Below, piece by piece: positions 1 through 7,381 of a DNA stretch of 45,138 nucleotides (position 1 is the first letter of the stretch; every line of letters starts with the position of its first letter). The position numbers were made by a program, and so were the translations under genes. Source of the DNA: JAJYSO01 sp964495935 (GTDB lineage Bacteria > Bacteroidota > Bacteroidia > Flavobacteriales > Flavobacteriaceae). The stretch is taken from assembly GCA_964495935.1 (NCBI GenBank), contig CAZBXQ010000023.1:1-45138 (forward strand). The letters run 5' to 3'. Below the pieces are notes generated by a model, which was given only the letters and a program-made list of their open reading frames with translations, had not been told where the DNA came from and did not search any database.

Positions 1-39
1 TAATCTTCTAAGTTAGATATTATTGATTTAAAGCTACCG

Positions 40-92
40 TAGGTTTAGTCCAACAGCGGTCAGGCTAAAATAAACTTATAAGCAGAACAAGA
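40..92 (+). repeat. possible right arm of the cassette-type repeat (degenerate)
   Basis: Just before the first gene the sequence carries CAGCGGT followed by an AAAC-TTAT-AGCAGAAC pattern. The same landmarks occur in the same order in the right arm of the full repeat at 575-790, also directly before a start codon. The match is weak and the left part of the element would lie outside the window, so this is only a candidate third copy. Confidence 0.3.
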
Positions 93-103
93 GCATTCTA
101 AAA

Positions 104-559
104 ATGAAAACATTACAATTTAAACAAGCCGAACAGAACGACTCAGAATTGCTAACAGAAACCGCATTTAAATCAAAGAAAATTTGGAGCTATTCAGATG
201 AACAGATGAATTTATGGACAAGTGAATTGACAATAACAGATTCCTATATTCAAAAAAATAAAGTTTTTAAGATTTATGATAATGAAAATTACGTAGGCTT
301 TTTTTCTCTTGTCTATAAGGAAAAACATCTTGAAATAGACCATTTTTGGCTTTTACCGGGAAACACCAAAAAGGGATACGGCAAGAAATCTTTTGAATTT
401 ATCAAAGAAATGGCTTCAGAAAGTAATTATAAGGCTATAGAAGTTTATGCAGAACCCAATTCTAATGGGTTTTATGCAAAAATGGGTGGAAAAATGATTC
501 GGAAAAAAGAAAGCAAAATAAAAGGGAGATTTTTAAATATCTATGAGTTTCGATTTTAA
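104..559 (+). CDS. GNAT-family N-acetyltransferase
   Basis: The 151-residue protein has the size and layout of a single GNAT domain, which transfers an acetyl group from acetyl-CoA to an amine. The acetyl-CoA pyrophosphate loop is visible as KKGYGKKSF at residues 89-97, preceded by the beta-4 strand (HFWLLPGN). The C-terminal AEPNSNGFYAKMGGK at 116-130 is the usual N..A..FY.K.GF-type segment. The substrate cannot be told. The gene is A+T-rich, stands alone and ends 15 bases before a structured repeat, so it looks like the cargo of a cassette. Small acetyltransferases are common cargo in gene-cassette arrays. Confidence 0.85.
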   Translation: MKTLQFKQAEQNDSELLTETAFKSKKIWSYSDEQMNLWTSELTITDSYIQKNKVFKIYDNENYVGFFSLVYKEKHLEIDHFWLLPGNTKKGYGKKSFEFIKEMASESNYKAIEVYAEPNSNGFYAKMGGKMIRKKESKIKGRFLNIYEFRF

Positions 560-574
560 ACAGAATAAAAGCCC

Positions 575-790
575 GAACCGCTAACACACAGTTTGCCGCA
601 AGGGCGGATATTGTTTAAAATTCAATGACCGGTTTTCTTTGAGCGCAAAAGCCATTTATTGAATTTTTCTCTTTAAATTTAAAACTCAATCCCGCACGTG
701 CGGGATGCTCGGGTCGGTTCTAAATTCAAAGTTTAGGCTTCTTTGCCCGCCTCAGCGGTAAATAGCAAACCGTTTATCCAGCAACAAGAT
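575..790 (+). repeat. structured intergenic repeat, copy 1 (cassette-separating element)
   Basis: An element of about 215 bp lies between two unrelated genes. It opens with GAACCGCTAA (575-584). The outer arms TTTGCCGCAAGGGCGGA (592-608) and CCCGCCTCAGCGGTAAA (745-761) are imperfect inverted repeats. An inner pair joins AAGCC...TTGAATTT (648-666) to AAATTCAA...GGCTT (722-740). Near the tip is a perfect 16-bp palindrome, TCCCGCACGTGCGGGA (690-705). A diverged copy is at 2724-2945, and a right-arm fragment is at 1845-1893. The architecture recalls integron attC sites, but the ends do not fit the attC core consensus. Confidence 0.65.
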
Positions 791-803
791 AAACAGAACT
801 AAA

Positions 804-1835
804 ATGAGAATTTCCCCCTATTTAATCCTCTTATTATTCTTCCCGTTAATTGGTTATACGCAAGACATTAATGTACTACAAACCGGTTGGGAAGGAATGG
901 ATTTAAAAGGAAAAGTAAGATCCATTGAACAAATACTGTATCAACCCAAAAATGGCAGCTCTGAAGATTGGAGTGATGAACAAATTGTCAACGGATGGTA
1001 CGTTGGGGAATACCCTAAAGTAATCAAATTTAACAGGTCCGGATACATAACTAATATAACCGAATACGAAGTACTATCTAAAAAGAAGAAATACTCTGAA
1101 AAAAAGATTACGTATAACCCTCAAAATGAAATAGATTCAATCTCAGAATGCATTTGGGGATGCGATGCGAAATACTTCTACTCGATTCAAGTCGTATCTA
1201 AAAGTGATACAATTATCCAAAATAAAATTTTACATAAAATAGTTTTTTATACGCCAAATGGAAGGATATCAACAAAATTTCCCACTAAAAAATATCCCCA
1301 TGGGCAACTTTTACAAAAATCATATTTTAATAAAGGAAAATTAATAAAGCGCGTTCGTTATAGGAAAGACAGTACGATTCAGGAGAAAATATTATTTGAC
1401 TACAATGATGACGGAAAAAGAGAAACTCGTAAAAATTTAGCTTATAAAAATACTCGCCACAACGGCCAAAAGAAGTTAGATGACTTTTTTAGCACCATAA
1501 CGACATATCATTATAATGACAAGGGTCTTTTAAAGGAAAAAGATGAATTTAATCTTAAGAATGACAGCCTTAAAAAAAAGACACTTTATAAATATGATAA
1601 ACACGGGAACAAAATAGAAATTAAAAGCAATGATGCAGGGATTACTGATTCACACCGAAGAGATCCGGTAATAATCCAAAAAGACAGTGGTTTCAATCCA
1701 GATGGAAGTGTGAAATATTCTCAGAAATACAATTATAAGTACGATAAAAAAGGAAATTGGATTGAACGTCAGGAAGTGAAAAATGACATTATTGAGTATG
1801 TAACAAAACGTAAAATAGAATATTATAAACCATAA
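804..1835 (+). CDS. secreted protein with YD-like repeats, function unknown
   Basis: The 343-residue product starts with a clear signal peptide (hydrophobic LILLLFFPLIG, then YTQD), so it is exported. The mature part has several degenerate units of the form Y-x-YDxxGNxxE, for example YHYNDKGLLKEKDEFN, YKYDKHGNKIEIKS and YKYDKKGNWIERQE in the last 120 residues. They resemble the beta-strand units of YD/RHS-repeat and YwqK-like proteins. No catalytic motif is visible. The gene is A+T-rich and flanked by a full repeat upstream (575-790) and a right-arm repeat remnant 10 bases downstream, so it has the form of a single-gene cassette. The start was chosen because the signal peptide begins there. 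Confidence 0.7.
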   Translation: MRISPYLILLLFFPLIGYTQDINVLQTGWEGMDLKGKVRSIEQILYQPKNGSSEDWSDEQIVNGWYVGEYPKVIKFNRSGYITNITEYEVLSKKKKYSEKKITYNPQNEIDSISECIWGCDAKYFYSIQVVSKSDTIIQNKILHKIVFYTPNGRISTKFPTKKYPHGQLLQKSYFNKGKLIKRVRYRKDSTIQEKILFDYNDDGKRETRKNLAYKNTRHNGQKKLDDFFSTITTYHYNDKGLLKEKDEFNLKNDSLKKKTLYKYDKHGNKIEIKSNDAGITDSHRRDPVIIQKDSGFNPDGSVKYSQKYNYKYDKKGNWIERQEVKNDIIEYVTKRKIEYYKP

Positions 1836-1844
1836 GTCCTTATT

Positions 1845-1893
1845 ACTTCTTTGCCCACCTCAGCAACAAGCTGCAAACCATGATAGGCAAGTT
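1845..1893 (+). repeat. right-arm fragment of the cassette repeat
   Basis: CTTCTTTGCCCACCTCAGC (1845-1863), followed by GCAAACC, matches the right arm of copy 1 (CTTCTTTGCCCGCCTCAGC at 738-756, then GCAAACC). It starts 10 bases after the stop of the preceding gene. The left part is missing, so this is a deleted copy of the element. Confidence 0.6.
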
Positions 1894-1920
1894 AGAAACA
1901 AAATTTTTATCCAAAACATA

Positions 1921-1950
1921 TTGTACAATTACCTAAAAATGGTAACTTCG
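1921..1950 (+). promoter_or_regulatory. Bacteroidota-type promoter of parD
   Basis: TTG (1921-1923) is separated by 19 bases from TAACTTCG (1943-1950). This fits the Bacteroidota sigma-ABfr pattern (TTG near -33, TAnnTTTG near -7) with one mismatch. The start codon follows 15 bases later. It gives the antitoxin gene its own promoter, unlike the genes around it. Confidence 0.5.
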
Positions 1951-1965
1951 AGATAAATAAGAAAA

Positions 1966-2226
1966 ATGGGGCGAAATACATCAATATCGCTCGGAAATTA
2001 TTTTGAGAGTTTCGTTAAAAGTCGAATAACCGAAGGTCGTTATAAAAATGCCAGTGAAGTTATTCGTGCGGGATTGCGATTATTAGAAGAACGAGAAAAT
2101 AAAGTACAAGCTCTAAAAAATGCAATCCAAGAAGGAATTGATAGCGGAATTAATGAAGATTTTGACGCTGATGAATTTCTAAACGAACTGAAAGTACGAA
2201 AGCACGAAAATATTATTTTGAAGTAA
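1966..2226 (+). CDS. parD: ParD-family ribbon-helix-helix antitoxin
   Basis: The 86-residue protein has the ParD pattern. An N-terminal beta strand (NTSISLGNYFESFV) is followed by two helices containing GRYKNASEVIRAGLRLLEE (residues 23-41), which together form a ribbon-helix-helix DNA-binding dimer. The acidic C-terminal tail (INEDFDADEFLNEL) is the part that in ParD proteins wraps and neutralises the ParE toxin. ParD normally represses its own operon, which fits the promoter directly upstream. The expected partner parE follows but lacks its N-terminal half, so the antitoxin appears to be an orphan. Confidence 0.85.
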   Translation: MGRNTSISLGNYFESFVKSRITEGRYKNASEVIRAGLRLLEERENKVQALKNAIQEGIDSGINEDFDADEFLNELKVRKHENIILK

Positions 2227-2375
2227 AAACGGAACTTTTAGGACTCAAAACAGGAAACCATATCATCTTTTACGAAACGCTCGACAAAAATGAAGTGAAC
2301 ATTATTAGAATCCTGCACGAAAGAATGGATCTAAACAATAGAATCAACCCAAAAACCAAGCAAAACGCAAAATAG
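2175..2375 (+). pseudogene. truncated parE toxin remnant
   Basis: In the frame that overlaps the end of parD, an open stretch runs from after the TGA at 2172-2174 to the TAG at 2373-2375. From about 2200 it reads KARKYYFEVKTELLGLKTG, then NHIIFYETLDKNEVNIIRI and LHERMDLNNRIN. The pattern G..H.IFY...(E/N)...I.RILH.RMD is the conserved C-terminal half of ParE/RelE-type toxins. The frame has no start codon, and about 45-50 N-terminal residues of a normal ParE of about 100 residues are absent. The toxin is therefore almost certainly inactive. The frame junction with parD suggests a deletion that removed the toxin start. Confidence 0.7.
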
Positions 2376-2437
2376 CCGACGGCACAACAAGACAGAAATA
2401 GAGAAAATTTGATTAACTAAAAGAAATAGAACTGTTT

Positions 2438-2593
2438 ATGGAAATTACTAATGATTTTAGCATCGGATTATTTATATATCAATTAATAATGATTCTATTG
2501 GCAATTTTAGCAATTGCCTTTTTTGTTTATGTCTTCAAAGTTTTTAGAAAGCTGAATAAATTTCTAAACAAAAAATTAGAAGAAGAAAATTAG
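2438..2593 (+). CDS. 51-residue single-pass membrane peptide
   Basis: An ATG at 2438 opens a 51-residue reading frame. A short polar N-terminus (MEITNDFSIGL) is followed by one strong transmembrane stretch (LIMILLAILAIAFFVYVFKV) and a lysine-rich tail (KLNKFLNKKLEEEN). The arrangement suggests an inner-membrane peptide with a cytoplasmic basic tail. No family is recognised. It lies in the cassette-like block, on the same strand as its neighbours. Its size and hydrophobicity would fit a small hydrophobic toxin as well as a structural peptide, but nothing in the sequence decides this. Confidence 0.55.
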   Translation: MEITNDFSIGLFIYQLIMILLAILAIAFFVYVFKVFRKLNKFLNKKLEEEN

Positions 2594-2600
2594 GAGAAGC

Positions 2601-2738
2601 TATATTTCTTACATAATATCACAGGATTTTGAAGATGATACTTTTAAAATCAACACACGGACTAAATTCATTAAAAAAGTACTGATTTCCAGACCGCTTG
2701 ATAAGGAGTCCTATAAAATAAATGAACCGTTAAATTGA
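2601..2738 (+). pseudogene. possible gene fragment, C-terminal end only
   Basis: One frame without a start codon reads SYIISQDFEDDTFKINTRTK, then FIKKVLISRPLDKESYKINE, PLN and the TGA at 2736-2738. The composition is protein-like. The stop overlaps the first bases (GAACCGTTAA) of repeat copy 3, which is where a cassette gene would be expected to end. It may be the tail of a lost gene. It is too short to assign, and coincidence is possible. Confidence 0.25.
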
Positions 2739-2945
2739 TATTCGCCAACATCCCTTTTTACCGCAAGGTCGGTTTTCTCTGCCAGCAAACAGGTTTTTGA
2801 GTGCAAAAGCCAATTTGTTAATTTTTTTAAGTAAATTCGAAATTCACCCAATCCCCGGCTTCGAGATGCTCGGATAGGTACAGGTCCGGAAAGTTTGTAT
2901 TTTATCGCCGCCCTATCGCTAAGCCAAAGCTCGTTGTCAGAAACT
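2724..2945 (+). repeat. structured intergenic repeat, copy 3
   Basis: This is a diverged copy of the element at 575-790, in the same orientation. Shared landmarks in order are GAACCGYTAA at the left end; CCGCAAG; CGGTTTTCT; GAGYGCAAAAGCCA; TTAATTTTT against TGAATTTTT; AAATTCA(A)CCCAATCCC against AAACTCAATCCC; the strongly conserved GATGCTCGG followed by GGT; and a G+C-rich right arm with GCCGCCC before CGCTAA. It ends about 16 bases before the next start codon. The two full copies bracket different genes. Confidence 0.6.
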
Positions 2946-2961
2946 GTAAAAAGCAAAATAG

Positions 2962-3612
2962 ATGAAAATCAGAATCATAATATTAATATTTTTAGTTCCT
3001 CTAATTGGATTTTCTCAAAACAAAATTCATCTTGAATATGGATATACGGATAATACTGAAAATGAAGTTGTAAATACGCTTAACAACATTATTACTCGCT
3101 CTTTAATTTGTAAGGATAAAAAGGCTCAAGGGAAAAAATTCTTAATCAGAAGAGAAACATATTTGAAAGGCAAAATGATAGCATCAGATAGTATTATCTC
3201 TTGTAAAAATCGAAATTTTTCCGTCATAAGTGGTCAAGACACTCTCTATTATAAGACAAATCTTTGTGATAGAACTATTTTTCTCAAAAAGCAAGAAGAC
3301 TATAAAATTATTTTTGCAGGTAAATTTAAAGGAGATTCGATTTCTACCCGGATAAGGTACCCAAGCATGGGAACGGGTTCCACTCTAAAAGCAAATAAAA
3401 AATTCGATTTCCACCCACTACAGAAAACGGATGAAGATTCCGGTTTTGAAATCACTGAAGGCGTTGAATATCCTATAATTGCGTTAACCTCACCCGTTCC
3501 CGGACAAAATGGATTATCTTCTTATTGTCTGATTGATAGCCAGAGACCAAAGAATTTTTATAAAGCATTTGACATTAAACGATATTATCTCTACTATTTA
3601 ACGATAAAATAA
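2962..3612 (+). CDS. secreted protein of unknown function
   Basis: The 216-residue protein starts with a typical flavobacterial signal peptide (MKIRIIILIFLVPLIGFSQN), so it is exported to the periplasm or beyond. The mature part is beta-rich and basic, with three dispersed cysteines near residues 50, 75 and 90 and another near the C-terminus, and shows no recognisable catalytic motif. I do not recognise the family. The gene lies immediately after repeat copy 3, on the same strand as the other cassette-like genes. The signal peptide fixes the start. Confidence 0.65.
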   Translation: MKIRIIILIFLVPLIGFSQNKIHLEYGYTDNTENEVVNTLNNIITRSLICKDKKAQGKKFLIRRETYLKGKMIASDSIISCKNRNFSVISGQDTLYYKTNLCDRTIFLKKQEDYKIIFAGKFKGDSISTRIRYPSMGTGSTLKANKKFDFHPLQKTDEDSGFEITEGVEYPIIALTSPVPGQNGLSSYCLIDSQRPKNFYKAFDIKRYYLYYLTIK

Positions 3613-3662
3613 TTATGATTACGACTAAAAAATCGGCTCAAATTAAATCAAAGCATGTCCTT

Positions 3663-3682
3663 ATAATAAAATATTTTATTAT
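3663..3682. terminator. 20-bp A+T palindrome downstream of the secreted-protein gene
   Basis: ATAATAAAATATTTTATTAT is a perfect 20-bp palindrome 50 bases after the stop of the preceding gene. It could act as a weak terminator or could be chance in A+T-rich DNA. Confidence 0.25.
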
Positions 3683-3804
3683 TTAAAACTATTCAAAATA
3701 TTGAGTGTTTATAACATATAAATCCAAATGAAAGAAAGTTATTCTTGCTTTTTTCTTCGAGTGACATTCTCTGCGTTATAAAAACATTTAAATAATTAGG
3801 CATT

Positions 3805-4272
3805 ATGAAAAAAATGATAATGATCCTGTCTGTTTTGGGGATTCTAATCTCTTGTAGTAGAGACGAAGCCGACATTAGCGTAACCAGTGATGCTTATCTG
3901 ATTTTTGGCCACTTTTATGGGGAATGTGTTGGGGAAAGTTGTGTGGAAACGTTCAAACTCACAGAAAATAATTTATATGAGGATACCGTTGACGATTATT
4001 CCCATCAAAATTTTGAATTCGTGAAACTCGAAAATGAAAAATTTGAACAAGTAAAAGATTTGACGGATTATTTTCCCAATCAACTTCTAAATGATAGTAG
4101 AACCGTTTTTGGATGCCCGGACTGTGCTGACGGTGGTGGATTATTTATTCAATATTCAAATAACGGGAACGTAAAGAGCTGGAGCATAGATCAGCGGAAA
4201 GATAAAGTGCCGAGCTATTTACATTCTTTTATTACAAAAGTAAACAAAAAGATTGAAATTGCAGGTCATTGA
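3805..4272 (+). CDS. small lipoprotein of unknown function
   Basis: The 155-residue protein starts with a lipoprotein signal: a KK n-region, a hydrophobic core IMILSVLGILI and the lipobox ISC, so Cys17 would be lipidated. The mature part has a GHFYGECVGESCVE motif early and FGCPDCADGGG later. These are two paired-cysteine clusters that could form disulfides in the periplasm. Similar short lipoproteins are widespread in flavobacteria and have no known function. It is the last gene of the A+T-rich + strand block before the hydroxyproline cluster. Confidence 0.7.
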   Translation: MKKMIMILSVLGILISCSRDEADISVTSDAYLIFGHFYGECVGESCVETFKLTENNLYEDTVDDYSHQNFEFVKLENEKFEQVKDLTDYFPNQLLNDSRTVFGCPDCADGGGLFIQYSNNGNVKSWSIDQRKDKVPSYLHSFITKVNKKIEIAGH

Positions 4273-4298
4273 AAATCAGACTACCATCGAGTAAATAA

Positions 4299-4359
4299 CC
4301 CCTCCAATAATTTGGCGCGGTAAGCCTCTCACTTCTAACTGCCGTAATAAAAGGAGGGG
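4299..4359. terminator. large inverted repeat closing the cassette-like block
   Basis: CCCCTCC (4299-4305) and GGAGGGG (4353-4359) can pair across a 47-base loop that itself contains GCGCGG and CCG. It lies between the last + strand gene of the block and the convergent dapA-like gene. It may be a bidirectional terminator or the edge of an inserted segment. Confidence 0.35.
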
Positions 4360-4416
4360 GATGTTATCGGAGTGTCATTTTCAAAATCCTTGCCTCACCA
4401 CCAGTCGCCTTGCCAC

Positions 4417-5343
4417 TTACTTTGCTTCCGGTGAAAACTGTTTTAGATCCGGACGAGTTTTAATCCCTTCTTCGATAATCTTTTGAACGCGTTCCAGTTC
4501 CTTCCCTTCAATTTGCAATCGCGGAGCACGCACAAAAGGATTACTCAAGCCTTCAGCAGTAGCAGCCAGTTTAATGTATTGCACCAACTTGGGTACGATA
4601 TCCAATTCCAGCAACGGCATAAACCAACGATAAATCTCGAGGGCTTCCTTTAATCTCCCAGCTTCAGCCAGTTTAAAATAAGCCACCGTTTCATAGGGAA
4701 ATGCATTGACTAAACCGGCGATCGAACCGGATCCCCCTAACAGTTGCGTCTCTAAAGCAATGGTATCCACGCCCCCCAAGATCTTAAAACGATCACCAAA
4801 GCGATTAATCATTCGGGTTACATTGGTCAAGTCCCGGGTAGATTCCTTCACCGCCTCAATAGTAGGACAGTCTTCCAGCTCTTCAAACATCTCAACGGTC
4901 ACGTGAATTCCATAATCCACCGGATTGTTATAAATCAAAATTGGTAAATCGGTGGCCGATGCTACCTCTTTAAAATATTCCACAACTTCGTGATCCGAGG
5001 CCTTATATAATAAGGGGGGCAACAACATAATTCCATCAGCACCGATTTCCTTTGCTTTTATGGCAAAATCAATGGCCCAGGTAGTCTTTGACTCTGCAAC
5101 ATTGACCAAGATCGGGGCTTTCGGCAATACTTTTTTTGCAAATTTTACCAAGGCAAATTTTTCCTCATTGGTCAAAGTACTGGTTTCTCCCAGTGAACCG
5201 GCAATCACAAACCCTGCACAGCCCGCGTCATATTGCGTTTCCAGACTTTTTTTAAACATGTCATAATCAATGGCTCCATCCTTATCAAAAGGGGTCAAAA
5301 TGGCCGGATAGATTCCATCCCAAGTTAGGTTTTCGTTTTTCAT
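4417..5343 (-). CDS. DapA-family lyase, probable 1-pyrroline-4-hydroxy-2-carboxylate deaminase
   Basis: The 308-residue protein is a complete (beta/alpha)8 aldolase of the DHDPS/N-acetylneuraminate lyase family. The GSLGET substrate-binding loop is at residues 49-54, the catalytic tyrosine in ILIYNNP at Tyr138 and the Schiff-base lysine in EAVKEST at Lys166. Family members perform many reactions. Here the neighbours (hydroxyproline epimerase, D-amino acid oxidoreductase, alpha-ketoglutarate semialdehyde dehydrogenase) point to the deaminase/dehydratase that turns 1-pyrroline-4-hydroxy-2-carboxylate into alpha-ketoglutarate semialdehyde plus ammonia. The gene is divergent from the other enzyme genes across a 560-bp control region. 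Lysine biosynthesis (true DapA) is less likely. Confidence 0.85.
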   Translation of the reverse strand: MKNENLTWDGIYPAILTPFDKDGAIDYDMFKKSLETQYDAGCAGFVIAGSLGETSTLTNEEKFALVKFAKKVLPKAPILVNVAESKTTWAIDFAIKAKEIGADGIMLLPPLLYKASDHEVVEYFKEVASATDLPILIYNNPVDYGIHVTVEMFEELEDCPTIEAVKESTRDLTNVTRMINRFGDRFKILGGVDTIALETQLLGGSGSIAGLVNAFPYETVAYFKLAEAGRLKEALEIYRWFMPLLELDIVPKLVQYIKLAATAEGLSNPFVRAPRLQIEGKELERVQKIIEEGIKTRPDLKQFSPEAK

Positions 5344-5903
5344 AATTTTAAATATTTAAGGAGTTCATACTTTTATCCAAGGCAAAAATAGAGCTAAAGT
5401 TAAATTCAGGATATACCGTAATTAACGAGTATCAACAGTATTTTAACCAAAATGACATTCCTATTTCAATATAGAGTTAAAATATTGATGTTTAAATGAC
5501 CTCGCATTTTTCAACCTCTAAGCCCGCTCCCCTCATACAAAATATATTGATCAGTCCCGGCTTTTCGGATTCTTTAGAGTTGGGGGTTATACAATTGGGA
5601 TTGAACTATTGTTATGAATAGCTTACCGAAGCTTACGAATTTTCGGGGCTAAAAACATTATACGGTAATGATTTTCCACACTTTTATACTTCCTATAAAT
5701 CGATATTACTATAAATTAAGGGTTTATCATTAAATACCTCCATAAATGGGTTAATTATCGTAAAGTTTTGGGTAAATTTTGTGTAAGCTACTTCACTATT
5801 CTTTCGCAACTTTGAAGATAATAAGACTGTTTTCTAAATTCTCATGTTAGTTCTTTAGATCATAGCAACCACAAAAAAGTCAACCTTTAAAAAACAAATA
5901 TTT
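5344..5903. promoter_or_regulatory. divergent control region of the hydroxyproline cluster
   Basis: This 560-bp stretch separates the divergent deaminase and dehydrogenase genes and holds no plausible gene. On the - strand, TATTTTTG (5390-5383) fits the -7 box of a Bacteroidota promoter and lies about 40 bases before the deaminase start. On the + side, CAACTTTG (5807-5814) is a near match about 90 bases before the dehydrogenase start, without a clear -33 element at the right distance. Binding sites for the AraC regulator at 10752-11675 would be expected here, but I could not pick them out. Confidence 0.45.
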
Positions 5904-7379
5904 ATGTCGCTCACTAAAACTATCGACTTCGAAGAAATCGTACAATCCGCTCAAGAGGCTTATCGGGATTTCCGAAAAACTCATGTTTTGGAAAGAGCCC
6001 ATTTGATGCAAAACATTGCCAACCATATTGAAAACCTGGGGCCGGAGCTGATCAAAACGGCTCAGGCCGAAACGCATTTACCGGAAGCCCGTTTAACCGG
6101 TGAAAAGGCGCGAACCGTAAGTCAATGGCGGGCCTATGCAGCAGCCATCGAATCGGGTACGGTTTTGGATCTCCGGATTGATACCCCAAACACCAAGAAT
6201 AGTGCGGTTCCCATCGACATTCGTAAAACTATGACCCCGCTGGGAGTAGTGGCTATTTTTGGAGCCAGTAATTTTCCTTTTGCTTTTTCTACGGCAGGCG
6301 GAGACACCGCATCGGCCATTGCTGCCGGGAATGCCGTGATTGTAAAAGGACATCCCGGACATCCCAAAACCGCACAGCTCATGGGCAATGCCATAAAAGC
6401 AGGGATTAAAGAAGCCGGCTTTCCGAAGGGACTCTTTTCTCAGGTTTTTGGAGAATTGCAGATCGGAAAGGATTTAGTAGCCCACAAAGCCGTTAAAGCA
6501 GTAGGTTTTACAGGATCCTTTGCAGGTGGAAAAGCCCTTTATGACCAGGCTCAGAAAAGACCGGAGCCCATCCCCGTATTCTCAGAAATGGGAAGTATCA
6601 ACCCCTTATTTTTATTACCTCAACGCCTCAAAAATTCTGATGAAAAACTGGCCCGGGAATATATCGGCTCCCTAACGTTGGGAAGTGGGCAATTCTGTAC
6701 CAATCCGGGACTTTTGGTGGTACAAGAAGGAAACGGTTTAGACGATTTTATCAACCATGCTAAAGCAGTTATTGCCAAACGCCCCGCAGAAAAAATGCTA
6801 CATCCGGGAATTTCAGAGAGTTACCTCGGTCTTTCAAACAAAATGATTGATCATCCTGAGATCACCGTAATCGGAAAAGGGCAAAAGGGAGAGCCTGATA
6901 CAGGGCAAGCCCTTTTAGCCACCACTTCTGCACAAGCCTTCCTGAAGCACAAAGAGTTTTGTGGTGAAGTTTTTGGCCCCTTCGGATTAATTATCACCTG
7001 TAAAAACCGGGAAGACATGATTGCCGTTGCTTCCCAATTAGAAGGTCAACTCACCACCACCCTCTTGGCAGAAGCGGAAGAACTATCGGATTATGCCAAG
7101 CTGATCGACCTTTTACGAGAGCGATGTGGTCGATTGATCTTTAATAATTTCCCGACCGGGGTAGCCGTTTGTTACGGCATGCAGCATGGCGGCCCTTATC
7201 CGGCAACAACAGACAGCCGGTTCACCTCTGTTGGACCGGATGCCATTAAACGTTTTATGCGCCCGGTAACCTACCAAAACTGGCCGGAAGAACAACTCCC
7301 GGAAGAATTAAAAAACAAAAACGAATTAAATCTGTACAGAACCATCAACGGGAAAATAACCCGTGAAAAAATTGGATAA
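5904..7379 (+). CDS. alpha-ketoglutarate semialdehyde (2,5-dioxovalerate) dehydrogenase
   Basis: The 491-residue protein is a full aldehyde dehydrogenase that oxidises 2,5-dioxopentanoate to 2-oxoglutarate with NAD(P)+. GASNFPFAFSTAGGDTASA at residues 120-138 is characteristic of the type III KGSADH branch. Catalytic Asn123 lies in GASNF, Lys148 in VIVKGHP binds the cofactor, Glu228 lies in SEMGSINP and the nucleophile Cys265 in GQFCTNPG. This is the last step of the hydroxyproline route, feeding the TCA cycle. The gene starts the + strand operon, and the epimerase follows after 2 bases. Confidence 0.88.
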   Translation: MSLTKTIDFEEIVQSAQEAYRDFRKTHVLERAHLMQNIANHIENLGPELIKTAQAETHLPEARLTGEKARTVSQWRAYAAAIESGTVLDLRIDTPNTKNSAVPIDIRKTMTPLGVVAIFGASNFPFAFSTAGGDTASAIAAGNAVIVKGHPGHPKTAQLMGNAIKAGIKEAGFPKGLFSQVFGELQIGKDLVAHKAVKAVGFTGSFAGGKALYDQAQKRPEPIPVFSEMGSINPLFLLPQRLKNSDEKLAREYIGSLTLGSGQFCTNPGLLVVQEGNGLDDFINHAKAVIAKRPAEKMLHPGISESYLGLSNKMIDHPEITVIGKGQKGEPDTGQALLATTSAQAFLKHKEFCGEVFGPFGLIITCKNREDMIAVASQLEGQLTTTLLAEAEELSDYAKLIDLLRERCGRLIFNNFPTGVAVCYGMQHGGPYPATTDSRFTSVGPDAIKRFMRPVTYQNWPEEQLPEELKNKNELNLYRTINGKITREKIG

Positions 7380-7381
7380 AT

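Noticed and set aside
575..790. Calling the repeats genuine integron attC sites
   Set aside because: The ends do not fit the RYYYAAC/GTTRRRY cores and there is no integrase in the window, so only an attC-like architecture is claimed.
2711..2956. 81-residue frame on the - strand
   Set aside because: It lies entirely inside repeat copy 3 and is not protein-like in composition; the repeat explains the open frame.
3693..3875. 60-residue frame on the - strand
   Set aside because: It overlaps the start of the lipoprotein gene at 3805, which has a clear signal peptide and lipobox.
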